From Porticoccaceae bacterium (lineage in GTDB: Bacteria > Pseudomonadota > Gammaproteobacteria > Pseudomonadales > Porticoccaceae): a DNA stretch of 5,822 nucleotides. The translations under genes were made by a program, and so were the position numbers. The notes beneath the pieces are model-generated. The model saw only the letters and a program-made list of their open reading frames with translations. It had not been told where the DNA came from and made no database searches. Shown here one piece after another: positions 1-5,809 of the stretch. The stretch is taken from the NCBI GenBank assembly GCA_017858295.1, contig JAFMBU010000110.1:1-5822 (forward strand). The letters are read 5' to 3'. Position 1 is the first letter of the stretch, and each line of letters begins with the position of its first letter.

Positions 1-33
1 GGCGCAAATTATTCTAACTGTCACGGATTTGGC

Positions 34-306
34 ATGAAAATTTTCATAATAAAAAATCATGATGGAAGCCTTTTAGGTAAAGATCTTGAGTGGGTGGACG
101 GCGCCAATGCTAGCCTCCTTTTTACTGCACAACACCGCGATATTGCCCTCAATCAGCTGATCGAATTAAACGCTAAAAATATCCATTTGCGCGCCGAGAT
201 TATTGAGTGCGAGGCGGATAAAAAAGGCCGCCCGACACTAGTCCTGGAAGCCGCAGCATTGCTTTCCGAAGCTCCAGCCAATGCCGACCAAATCAGCGCG
301 GCCTAA
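34..306 (+). CDS. Small hypothetical protein upstream of gshA
   Basis: I do not recognise this 90-residue protein and assign no function. It has no signal peptide or membrane segment, so it is probably cytoplasmic. It starts with a beta-strand-like stretch (MKIFIIK). A patterned core follows: DLEWVDG (17-23), HRDIALNQLIELNAK (34-48) that looks helical, and LRAEIIECE (52-60) that looks like a strand. The tail from about 73 is Ala-rich and probably disordered. The single Cys is C59 and there is no CxxC metal site. The stop is only 14 bases before the gshA start, so the two are very likely co-transcribed. The start is uncertain: only a weak CGGA lies 6 bases before the ATG, and the frame is open to the left edge of the window, so an upstream start is possible. 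Codon use matches the neighbours, which supports a real gene. Confidence 0.72.
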   Translation: MKIFIIKNHDGSLLGKDLEWVDGANASLLFTAQHRDIALNQLIELNAKNIHLRAEIIECEADKKGRPTLVLEAAALLSEAPANADQISAA

Positions 307-308
307 AC

Positions 309-313
309 AGGAA
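309..313 (+). promoter_or_regulatory. Ribosome binding site deciding the GTG start of gshA
   Basis: AGGAA lies 7 bases before GTG at 321, in the short gap after the upstream small gene. It supports the GTG start, which also puts GshA residues in register with the E. coli protein. Confidence 0.65.
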
Positions 314-320
314 CCTTTGC

Positions 321-1889
321 GTGTCAATTGAAACTCGTCTTGCGGCGCTAGCGCAGCCAAACTCTATCGCGATACTAAAAAATATTGCCCGGGGCATAGA
401 GAAGGAAAGCCTCAGGGTAGAGCCCTCTGGCCGTATGGCGATGACGCCACACCCCAAAGCCTTAGGCAGCGCCTTAACTCATCCGTCGATTACCACCGAC
501 TACTCCGAAGCACTGCTGGAATTTATTACTGCGCCATCGGCCTCTATAGATGAGGTCATCAACGAGCTTGAAGAAATCCACAGCTACACCTATCAGCATA
601 TCGGGGATGAACTTCTCTGGGTCAGCAGCATGCCCTGTCAGTTGGGCGACGATAGCAGCATTCCCGTGGGCCAATATGGCAGCTCCAATAGTGGCCAGAT
701 GAAAACTGTCTATCGTCTCGGCCTCGGCCATCGCTATGGCCGGCTGATGCAAACCATTGCCGGAATCCATTACAACTTTTCCGTGCCAGACGAACTCTGG
801 AAGCAATTGCAGGTCCTCGAGGGCGGCAATCAGCAGTCACTGCAAGATTTTAAGACCGATGGCTACTTTGCCCTGATCCGCAATTTCAGACGCTACTTCT
901 GGCTGCTGCTCTATCTGCTGGGTGCGGCGCCTGCTGTCTGTGCCAGCTTTGTCCGCGGCCGCGAGCACGATCTTGTGCCACTGGGCAATGACAGCCACAG
1001 CTTGCACCTACCCTATGCCACGTCACTGCGCATGGGTAATCTCGGCTATCAGAGTGATGCTCAAAGCTCCCTGGTGGTCTGCTACAACGATATTGCCCAG
1101 TACAGCAGAACCCTGAAAGGCGCTCTGGAAACGCCCTATCAACCCTATGAAGAGATCGGATTAAAAGATGCTCAGGGTAACTATCAGCAGTTGACGACTA
1201 ATCTGCTGCAAATTGAAAATGAGTTTTACAGCCCGATCCGACCGAAGCGCACCGCCGCCCCAGGAGAAACGCCTCTGGAGGCATTGGAGAATCACGGTGT
1301 TGAGTACATTGAAGTGCGCTGTGTTGACTTAAACCCACTGCTGCCCAATGGTATAGATAAACCAACCAGTCAATTTTTGGATACCTTTCTACTCTTCTGC
1401 CTACTCAAAGACAGTCCGCTTACTAACAATGATGAGTACCGCCAGATTACTGAAAATCAGCGCCGCGCTGTAGCGCGCGGTCGCGACCCTGAGCTGGAAC
1501 TGTTGGATGGTGATAAGCAGCGCAATTTGGTGGAATGGGGTCTGTCGCTGATGGCCGAAATACAGCCGGTCGCCGAGATACTCGATCAGGCTAACAGTAC
1601 TGCCGAATACAGCACCACTGCCGAGCTGATGAAAACGCGCCTGCAGGACAATAGCCTGACCCCCGCTGCTCAGCTGATAGCCGAAATGACGGCCAACAAT
1701 GAGACTTACTATGGCATGGCCATGCGCAAGGCTCAGGAACATCGGCAATACTTTAAGAGTAAAGCGCTAAACTCGGAGACGGCAGAAAAATATCGTCGCC
1801 TGGCCGAAGAGTCGCAGCTCAAACAAAAACAGATTGAAGCATCGGATAGCCTCACATTTGACCAATTTATCGCAGACTATTATCAGTAA
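321..1889 (+). CDS. gshA: Glutamate-cysteine ligase (type 1, proteobacterial)
   Basis: GshA joins L-glutamate and L-cysteine using ATP to make gamma-glutamylcysteine, the first and normally rate-limiting step of glutathione synthesis in the cytoplasm. The 522 residues match the length of E. coli GshA (about 518) and span one Glu_cys_ligase domain. Visible family motifs are GIEKESLRV (25-33), LGSALTHPSITTDYSEALLEFIT (48-70), SMPC (103-106), the GIHYNFS segment (148-154) and YIEVRCVDLNP (329-339). The metal and substrate residues E27, E29, D60 and E67 fall at the same numbers as I recall for E. coli. C106 is kept, but position 164, a Cys in E. coli, is Gln here. The GTG start is chosen from the AGGAA site and the alignment register. 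The gene follows the small ORF by 14 bases and precedes dsbB by 38, so it probably belongs to the same transcript. gshB is not in the window. Confidence 0.97.
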   Translation: MSIETRLAALAQPNSIAILKNIARGIEKESLRVEPSGRMAMTPHPKALGSALTHPSITTDYSEALLEFITAPSASIDEVINELEEIHSYTYQHIGDELLWVSSMPCQLGDDSSIPVGQYGSSNSGQMKTVYRLGLGHRYGRLMQTIAGIHYNFSVPDELWKQLQVLEGGNQQSLQDFKTDGYFALIRNFRRYFWLLLYLLGAAPAVCASFVRGREHDLVPLGNDSHSLHLPYATSLRMGNLGYQSDAQSSLVVCYNDIAQYSRTLKGALETPYQPYEEIGLKDAQGNYQQLTTNLLQIENEFYSPIRPKRTAAPGETPLEALENHGVEYIEVRCVDLNPLLPNGIDKPTSQFLDTFLLFCLLKDSPLTNNDEYRQITENQRRAVARGRDPELELLDGDKQRNLVEWGLSLMAEIQPVAEILDQANSTAEYSTTAELMKTRLQDNSLTPAAQLIAEMTANNETYYGMAMRKAQEHRQYFKSKALNSETAEKYRRLAEESQLKQKQIEASDSLTFDQFIADYYQ

Positions 1890-1914
1890 ATGATTGCTCA
1901 CGAGCAGGCCGATA

Positions 1915-1921
1915 TAAGGAG
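1915..1921 (+). promoter_or_regulatory. Strong ribosome binding site deciding the TTG start of dsbB
   Basis: TAAGGAG lies 6 bases before TTG at 1928. The near-consensus site explains how a rare TTG start could be used, and no ATG in this frame fits the family N-terminus as well. Confidence 0.7.
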
Positions 1922-1927
1922 TAAAGA

Positions 1928-2419
1928 TTGAACTTACCCAACAACCAAACCATCAGTCTCAGTGCCGCTGCAGTCTGTGCCGCTCTAATCGCCGTAGCCA
2001 TCCTCTATTTTCAAAATTATCTGGGACTGGAACCCTGCTATCTGTGCATGACTCAGCGAGTATTTGTGATCGCGGTTGGCGTAATTTTTCTAGCCGCCGG
2101 ACTGCACAATCCCGCGGCCACAGGTCAAAAGATCTACGCTGGCCTAGCCACATTGACAGCATTGGGCGGCAGCTTTTTCTCTATTAAACAGCTGTGGCTG
2201 CAGGGGCTTCCAGAAGATCAGGTCCCCGCTTGTGGCCCCCCAGTAGACTACCTATTCGATGCTTTTTCAGTCTCCGAGGCCATCAGCATGCTGTTGCGCG
2301 GTGACGGCAACTGCGCCGAAGTACAGTGGCAGTTACTGGGTCTCAGCATGCCTGGCTGGGTTCTCGTCAGTTTCATCGGTCTCGCTGGAGTGGGGCTGTT
2401 ACAACTGCTGCGTAAATGA
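1928..2419 (+). CDS. dsbB: Disulfide bond formation protein DsbB (quinone-dependent DsbA oxidase)
   Basis: DsbB sits in the inner membrane, reoxidises periplasmic DsbA and passes the electrons to quinone. The 163 residues show four hydrophobic segments (about 10-28, 43-60, 69-87 and 141-160). Both periplasmic cysteine pairs are present: C37/C40 in LEPCYLC, just after the first segment, and C102/C129 in VPACGPP and GNCAEVQW. R44, four residues after C40, matches the quinone-contacting Arg48 of E. coli DsbB. An extra Cys, C17, lies in the first membrane segment. The TTG start is set by TAAGGAG and gives a normal short N-terminus. The stop overlaps the next gene's start (ATGA), so lrgA translation is probably coupled to dsbB. 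All redox residues are intact, so the protein should be active. DsbA is not in the window. A DsbI-type paralogue is less likely given the standard length. Confidence 0.95.
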   Translation: MNLPNNQTISLSAAAVCAALIAVAILYFQNYLGLEPCYLCMTQRVFVIAVGVIFLAAGLHNPAATGQKIYAGLATLTALGGSFFSIKQLWLQGLPEDQVPACGPPVDYLFDAFSVSEAISMLLRGDGNCAEVQWQLLGLSMPGWVLVSFIGLAGVGLLQLLRK

Positions 2420-2769
2420 AAAAGCTCGCCATCGGCCTACTTATTCTGGTGGTTTTCCAGTGGCTTGGCCAATGGGGCGTCGCATTCCTGGGGCTAAATA
2501 TTCCCGGACAGCTATTGGGCATGATCCTTCTGCTGGTCGTTCTGAGCCTCAATAAATCCCTACTGCCCTGGCTGGAGACGACCAGCAGCCAATTAATTCG
2601 TTTTATCGCCCTACTATTTGTCCCAATCACTACCGGAGCCTTCTTTCTCGGGCCTGAGATATTCGCACAACTGCCACAAATTCTAGCCGTGCTGATTATT
2701 TCGACTCTGTTAGCCCAGTGGTTTATGGCGTTGCTTATCAATCGGCTACGCCGCTCAGGTGATAAGTGA
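2416..2769 (+). CDS. lrgA: CidA/LrgA family membrane protein
   Basis: This is the small subunit of an LrgA-LrgB pair. The family was first described in Staphylococcus as holin/antiholin-like control of murein hydrolases and lysis. Related LrgAB systems are also linked to pyruvate uptake in Bacillus and to glycolate/glycerate exchange in plastids (PLGG1). The 117 residues form about four membrane helices (3-25, 29-45, 60-80 and 86-109). Family hallmarks are IPGQLLGM (29-36) and LLFVPITTG (66-74), followed by a basic C-terminus (NRLRR), probably cytoplasmic. ATG overlaps the dsbB stop by four bases with no clear separate binding site, so translational coupling is likely. lrgB follows one base after the stop. 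CidA and LrgA cannot be told apart from sequence alone, so the symbol is a family label. No LytSR-type regulator is present in the window. Confidence 0.88.
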   Translation: MKKLAIGLLILVVFQWLGQWGVAFLGLNIPGQLLGMILLLVVLSLNKSLLPWLETTSSQLIRFIALLFVPITTGAFFLGPEIFAQLPQILAVLIISTLLAQWFMALLINRLRRSGDK

Positions 2770-2770
2770 A

Positions 2771-3490
2771 ATGAGTGAAATTATTGCGCAGCAGTGGCAG
2801 ATTATTAGCAGCACATCCTGGCCACTGCTGCTAACGCTAGCGGGTTTTGCCATTGCCTGGTGGACCTATAATCGCTCCGGCAGGGCCTCATTACTGCATC
2901 CCTTAATGATCGCGACACCGCTGATTTATTTCACCATGCAAATCATTGATCTGGATTTTGCAGCCTATTACTCAGGCAACGGTATTTTAAACTGGCTGCT
3001 GGGGCCGGCCACTGTGGCTCTGGCAGTGCCTCTTTCCCAGCAATTGCGCCAGCTTCCAGCGATGTTTAAACCGCTCACAGTTGCCCTGTTGCTCGGCGGT
3101 CTATTCGCCACACTGAGCGCCCTGTTACTGGTCAAGTTATTCGGTTTGAGCGATATAGTGCTGCTATCCTTAGCCGCCAAATCTGTCACTTCACCTATTG
3201 CCCTGAGCATAGTTGAGCAGATCGGCGGCCTAACAAGCTTACTAGCGGTGGCAACCATGATTACTGGACTGGCAGGCATTGTAGTGGCGAAGACCATTTT
3301 TCATCTGACTCAGTTAGAGGATGAGCGCTGGCAGGGGTTGATCCTCGGCGTCACTGCCCATGCCATTGGCACTGCCAAGGCATTTGAGAGCAGTCCCCGC
3401 TGCGGCGCGTTTGCTACATTGGGCATGGGTATTAATGGCATCCTAACAGCGATTGCCCTGCCGCTCTCAATTGGTCTTTTTATCCTTTGA
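2771..3490 (+). CDS. lrgB: LrgB/CidB family membrane protein
   Basis: This is the large partner of the preceding LrgA-like protein, an inner-membrane protein with multiple hydrophobic segments. The 239 residues show the family motifs in order: LLGPATVALAVPL (76-88), KSVTSPIALSIVEQIGG (137-153), the hydrophobic TMITGLAGIVVAK (162-174), GVTAHAIGTAKAFE (193-206) and GAFATLGMGINGILTAI (212-228). Length is typical. I prefer ATG at 2771, with AGGTGA 8 bases upstream and the start one base after the lrgA stop. A GTG at 2759 in the same frame would add four residues and overlap lrgA by 11 bases, but it has no good binding site. The pair probably acts as a complex; substrate or lysis role cannot be decided here. 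Its cotranslation with dsbB suggests an envelope or redox-linked role, but that is inference. Confidence 0.92.
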   Translation: MSEIIAQQWQIISSTSWPLLLTLAGFAIAWWTYNRSGRASLLHPLMIATPLIYFTMQIIDLDFAAYYSGNGILNWLLGPATVALAVPLSQQLRQLPAMFKPLTVALLLGGLFATLSALLLVKLFGLSDIVLLSLAAKSVTSPIALSIVEQIGGLTSLLAVATMITGLAGIVVAKTIFHLTQLEDERWQGLILGVTAHAIGTAKAFESSPRCGAFATLGMGINGILTAIALPLSIGLFIL

Positions 3491-3544
3491 GTATTTATTG
3501 TTCGACCTAAAACAAAGTAAACTGTGGGTCCATTAGGGAGTGAT

Positions 3545-3549
3545 GAGGT
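3545..3549 (+). promoter_or_regulatory. Ribosome binding site deciding the rsd start
   Basis: GAGGT lies 8 bases before ATG at 3558. The in-frame GTG 3540 and ATG 3543 upstream overlap or nearly touch the GGGAG at 3536-3540, too close to use it, so 3558 is preferred. Confidence 0.55.
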
Positions 3550-3557
3550 TACATGGC

Positions 3558-4046
3558 ATGTTAGAAGATCTACAACGATTAAAACAACACTGGGGCGGTG
3601 TCAGCGACATCGTCGATCGCTGGTTAGAAGAGCGCCGCGAGTTGCTGGTGAAATACTGCGATCTGATTGAGATCCATGACTTCGACAGTGCCAATCGAGC
3701 TCATGGTGACAAGTTGCAGAGCTTCTGCGAAGTGATGGTGGACTATGTATCTGTGGGCCACTTTGAAGTCTATGAACAGCTGGCTAAAGAAGCTAAAGCA
3801 TTCAGCGACAGTGAAGGTCTCAAAACTGGCGCAGATCTTGTAGAAAAGATTCAGCCCTCTACGGAAGCGGTTTTGGACTTTAACGATAAATACCTGGAAA
3901 CAGATGACCTGGATTCCTTGGCCACTGATCTGTCGGTTATTGGCGAGGCTCTAGAACAGCGCTTTGAATCCGAAGACAAAATGATCGAAGTGCTGCACAA
4001 CGGGCACCTTGAGCAACTGCAAAAGGCGAGCTCAGCGCCGGTATAA
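3558..4046 (+). CDS. rsd: Rsd/AlgQ family anti-sigma-70 regulator
   Basis: Rsd (AlgQ in Pseudomonas) binds region 4 of sigma-70 and holds it away from core polymerase, favouring alternative sigma factors in stationary phase. E. coli Rsd has also been reported to stimulate SpoT. AlgQ influences alginate and siderophore expression. From ATG 3558 the protein is 162 residues, close to Rsd (158) and AlgQ (160). It is all-helical, with HWGGVSDIVDRWLEERREL (11-29), LQSFCEVMVDYVSVGHFEVY (53-72) and LSVIGEALEQRFESEDKMI (125-143), which match conserved family blocks. No membrane segment is present. In-frame starts at GTG 3540 and ATG 3543 would add five or six residues but have poorly spaced binding sites. 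A 67-base gap separates it from lrgB and a strong terminator follows. This gap could hold its own promoter, but I see no convincing one. Confidence 0.93.
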   Translation: MLEDLQRLKQHWGGVSDIVDRWLEERRELLVKYCDLIEIHDFDSANRAHGDKLQSFCEVMVDYVSVGHFEVYEQLAKEAKAFSDSEGLKTGADLVEKIQPSTEAVLDFNDKYLETDDLDSLATDLSVIGEALEQRFESEDKMIEVLHNGHLEQLQKASSAPV

Positions 4047-4070
4047 GAGTTTTGGTGATTCAGAAGACAA

Positions 4071-4100
4071 GAAAAAGCCCCGAGTTATCGGGGCTTTTTC
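4071..4100. terminator. Bidirectional intrinsic terminator between rsd and the FKBP gene
   Basis: GAAAAAGCCCCGA (4071-4083) and TCGGGGCTTTTTC (4088-4100) form a perfect 13-bp stem with a four-base GTTA loop. The GC-rich core is flanked by five A and five T, so both strands end the hairpin with a U-run. It starts 24 bases after the rsd stop and ends 37 bases from the convergent FKBP stop, so it fits as a shared terminator for both transcripts. Confidence 0.93.
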
Positions 4101-4137
4101 GTTTTGCTGTAGCGACTTATTTTATTGCAGGCTAAAT

Positions 4138-4875
4138 TTAGCCATCAATATTAGCGTTCAACAGTTCCACTTCAAAAATCAGTACTGAGTTGGGACCTAT
4201 TGGACCAGCGCCGCCGGGACCGTAGGCCAACTCGGCAGGAATATAAAGCTCCCACTTAGAGCCTTCGGGCATCAACTGCAATGCTTCAGTCCAGCCGGGA
4301 ATCACCTGAGTAACACCAAACTGCGCCGGTACGCCGCGCTTAACCGAGCTGTCGAATTCAGTGCCATCTAACAGACGACCTGCATAGTGAACTTCAACCG
4401 TGCTGTCAGCCGTGGGAGTAGCGCCAGTACCAGCAGTGAGAATCTTGTACTGCAAACCGCTTGCAGTTGTGGTCACGCCCTCTTTGGCACCATTGGCAGC
4501 CAGAAAATCAGCTCCCTCTTTAATATTGCCTTCAGACTGCATAGCTGTAGCTTGCTGTTGAGCCTTTTCCATCTCATCGCGCTTGGCGGTCATCTCCGTT
4601 TCAAAGCGCTGAATGGTTTCAGCGATTTGCTCTTCGGTTAACGCCGGCGCCTTTTCATCAAGCCCATCGGTAAAACCCTGATTAAAGGCCTGTGCATCAA
4701 TCTCTAAACCAATGCCGCGAATATTTTTACCGTTGTCTAAACCCATCAAATAGCTGATGCGCTGACTGTGGCTATCTAGACTGGCAGCGGATGCCGCCTC
4801 AGTAGATGTGTCTGACGTCTGAGAATCACAGGCTGCGATTACAAACAGCAGTGCGATAGGTAAAAGCTTTTTCAT
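4138..4875 (-). CDS. FKBP-type peptidyl-prolyl isomerase, predicted lipoprotein (Mip/FkpA-like)
   Basis: This enzyme catalyses cis-trans isomerisation of Xaa-Pro bonds and helps fold proteins in the cell envelope. From ATG 4875 it is 245 residues. It has a short signal (MKKLLPIALLFVIAAC) ending in lipobox IAAC with lipidated C16. A Ser/Thr/Ala-rich linker (17-35) follows, then an FKBP_N dimerisation region (about 37-115) with a charged helix near 81-110, and an FKBP_C catalytic domain (about 138-240). Catalytic-pocket residues are kept: Y164 (VHYAG), F174-D175 (EFDSS), R180, F186, V191-I192, W195 (VIPGW), Y218 (AYG) and F234. The start is set by AAGGA 7 bases upstream; an in-frame ATG at 4917 would add 14 polar residues and spoil the signal. 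Asp at +2 of the mature protein is an inner-membrane retention signal in E. coli. The gene lies downstream of trmB and converges with rsd. FkpA, Mip and FklB types are hard to separate, so no symbol is given. Confidence 0.94.
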   Translation of the reverse strand: MKKLLPIALLFVIAACDSQTSDTSTEAASAASLDSHSQRISYLMGLDNGKNIRGIGLEIDAQAFNQGFTDGLDEKAPALTEEQIAETIQRFETEMTAKRDEMEKAQQQATAMQSEGNIKEGADFLAANGAKEGVTTTASGLQYKILTAGTGATPTADSTVEVHYAGRLLDGTEFDSSVKRGVPAQFGVTQVIPGWTEALQLMPEGSKWELYIPAELAYGPGGAGPIGPNSVLIFEVELLNANIDG

Positions 4876-4882
4876 ATTAATG

Positions 4883-4887
4883 TCCTT
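4883..4887 (-). promoter_or_regulatory. Ribosome binding site deciding the FKBP gene start
   Basis: AAGGA on the minus strand lies 7 bases before ATG at 4875. It supports the start that exposes a clean lipoprotein signal, rather than the ATG at 4917. Confidence 0.75.
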
Positions 4888-4897
4888 TTCTTCACGT

Positions 4898-4915
4898 TGA
4901 TTAACTCTGATTAAC
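4898..4915 (-). repeat. Short direct repeat in the FKBP leader (possible operator)
   Basis: Read on the minus strand, GTTAATCA occurs twice with a two-base GA spacer, giving an exact 8-base repeat at a 10-base period, about one helical turn. It sits between the putative -10 and the ribosome binding site. This geometry fits a regulator binding two sites on one DNA face, but no known operator is recognised. Confidence 0.45.
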
Positions 4916-4920
4916 AATGG

Positions 4921-4961
4921 ATTGTATTTGAATAATACGACTAAATAATTCGGCGGCCCAA
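4921..4961 (-). promoter_or_regulatory. Possible sigma-70 promoter for the FKBP gene
   Basis: The AT-rich gap after trmB contains two -10-like hexamers on the minus strand: TACAAT (4926-4921) and TATTAT (4937-4932). TTGGGC (4961-4956) lies 18 bases upstream of TATTAT and could be a weak -35. TACAAT has only poor -35 candidates. The 124-base gap and the lack of a clear terminator after trmB leave both read-through and a separate promoter possible. Confidence 0.3.
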
Positions 4962-4999
4962 GTTTAGTTTATTTCCAAGCCCGTATCGACTTAGTAAAA

Positions 5000-5809
5000 C
5001 TAGTCTATTTTTTGATACAGCAGATCCCACACACCGTGACCAAGACGCTCGCCGCGCTTCTCAAATTTAGTCAGCGGTCGGTACTCGGGGCGGGGTGAAT
5101 ACTGCTGTTCGCCAACGGTGTTTTTAAAGCCAGGCGCGACCTCTAAAACCTCGAGCATCTGCTCGGCATAGTGCTGCCAATCGGTGGCCATATGCAGTAC
5201 ACCACCGAGCTCAAGCTTATCGCGAATCAACTGAACAAATTGCGGCTGCACAATACGTCGCTTGTTATGCTTCTTCTTGTGCCAGGGATCCGGGAAATAG
5301 AGCTGCAGACGATGCAGGCTAGACGAGGGAATACATTCATTGAGCACATCGGTGGCATCGGCCAGATAGACGCGCAGATTTTTGATCTGCTGTTCTTCTG
5401 CACTGGCAATCAATCGACCCACCCCTGGAGGGTGCACCTCGATGCCAATAAAATCGTGTTCCGGCGCGGCACTGGCCATCTGCAATAGAGAGTCCCCCAT
5501 GCCAAAACCAATTTCGACAATTAACGGCGCCTTGCGGCCAAAAATAGTCTCGGCATCAATCGGACCATCATCGAGCTTTAAACCATAAAAAGACCAACCG
5601 CTACTGAAGGCATTGCGCTGCCCTTCGGTCATGCGACCGGCACGAACTACATAGCTGCGGATAGCTTTCTTGCGATACTCAGGCCTGAATTCAGAACTGC
5701 GCTCTGCCGAACCAGCATGCTCTTGAATCCCGTTTTGAGAGCCGTTTTGAGAGCCGTCTTGAGTGCTAGGTTTAGTATCGTCTTGTAGATCGTCGCTGTT
5801 AATGTCCAT
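5000..5809 (-). CDS. trmB: tRNA (guanine-N7-)-methyltransferase TrmB
   Basis: TrmB transfers a methyl group from S-adenosylmethionine to N7 of G46 in the tRNA variable loop. The 269-residue protein has a Rossmann methyltransferase core. The SAM-binding motif VEIGFGMG is at 98-105, followed by IGIEVHPPGVG (121-131), DATDVL (151-156) and the family signature FPDPWHKKKHNKRRI (172-186). GGVLHMATDW (202-211) and KFERG-like KFEKRGERLGHGVWDL (248-263) follow. E. coli TrmB is about 239 residues, and the extra roughly 30 here are an N-terminal polar tail holding a GSQN repeat. Homology begins near RSYVVRAGRMTEGQ (51-64). ATG 5809 is the only good start upstream of that. Its GAGGA is just 3 bases away, so coupling to an upstream gene beyond the window edge is likely. 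The frame is open to the right edge, so a still earlier start cannot be excluded. Confidence 0.95.
   Translation of the reverse strand: MDINSDDLQDDTKPSTQDGSQNGSQNGIQEHAGSAERSSEFRPEYRKKAIRSYVVRAGRMTEGQRNAFSSGWSFYGLKLDDGPIDAETIFGRKAPLIVEIGFGMGDSLLQMASAAPEHDFIGIEVHPPGVGRLIASAEEQQIKNLRVYLADATDVLNECIPSSSLHRLQLYFPDPWHKKKHNKRRIVQPQFVQLIRDKLELGGVLHMATDWQHYAEQMLEVLEVAPGFKNTVGEQQYSPRPEYRPLTKFEKRGERLGHGVWDLLYQKID
5731..5766 (-). repeat. 12-base tandem repeat inside trmB
   Basis: On the plus strand CGTTTTGAGAGC occurs twice exactly (5731-5742 and 5743-5754), then once with two mismatches (5755-5766, CGTCTTGAGTGC). A further degraded copy may precede it at 5719-5730. In TrmB this encodes the pattern TQDG-SQNG-SQNG-IQEH at about residues 16-31. 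The unit is a multiple of three, so changes in copy number would keep the frame. Confidence 0.8.

Noticed and set aside
474..840. Antisense reading frames of 110 and 72 codons inside gshA
   Set aside because: They lie opposite conserved gshA codons, have no recognisable motifs, and are explained by codon bias of the real gene.
1895..1906. Small inverted repeat TGCTCACGAGCA between gshA and dsbB
   Set aside because: Only four or five base pairs with a tiny loop and no T-run, so it is too weak to be called a terminator or attenuator.
2259..2741. Overlapping frames of 98 codons (plus) and 122 codons (minus) across the dsbB-lrgA junction
   Set aside because: Compositions are atypical, with no domain motifs, while dsbB and lrgA both carry clear family signatures in their own frames.
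3491..3540. Possible promoter for rsd: TTTATT (3494-3499) and TAAACT (3518-3523) at 18 bases
   Set aside because: Both hexamers match the consensus poorly, and AT-rich sequence gives such pairs by chance. A promoter here is plausible from the 67-base gap but not supported by the sequence itself.
4876..4917. ATG at 4917 as the FKBP gene start
   Set aside because: It adds 14 charged and polar residues before the signal peptide, lacks a good binding site, and would run through the direct repeat. ATG 4875 has AAGGA at ideal spacing.
4951..4982. GC-rich pair CGGCGGCCCAAG and CCAAGCCCG after trmB as a terminator
   Set aside because: The two arms are similar in the same direction rather than complementary, so no stable hairpin forms.
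5171..5588. Plus-strand frames of 105 and 68 codons opposite trmB
   Set aside because: These are shadows of the SAM-binding and signature regions of trmB and have no ribosome binding site or motifs.
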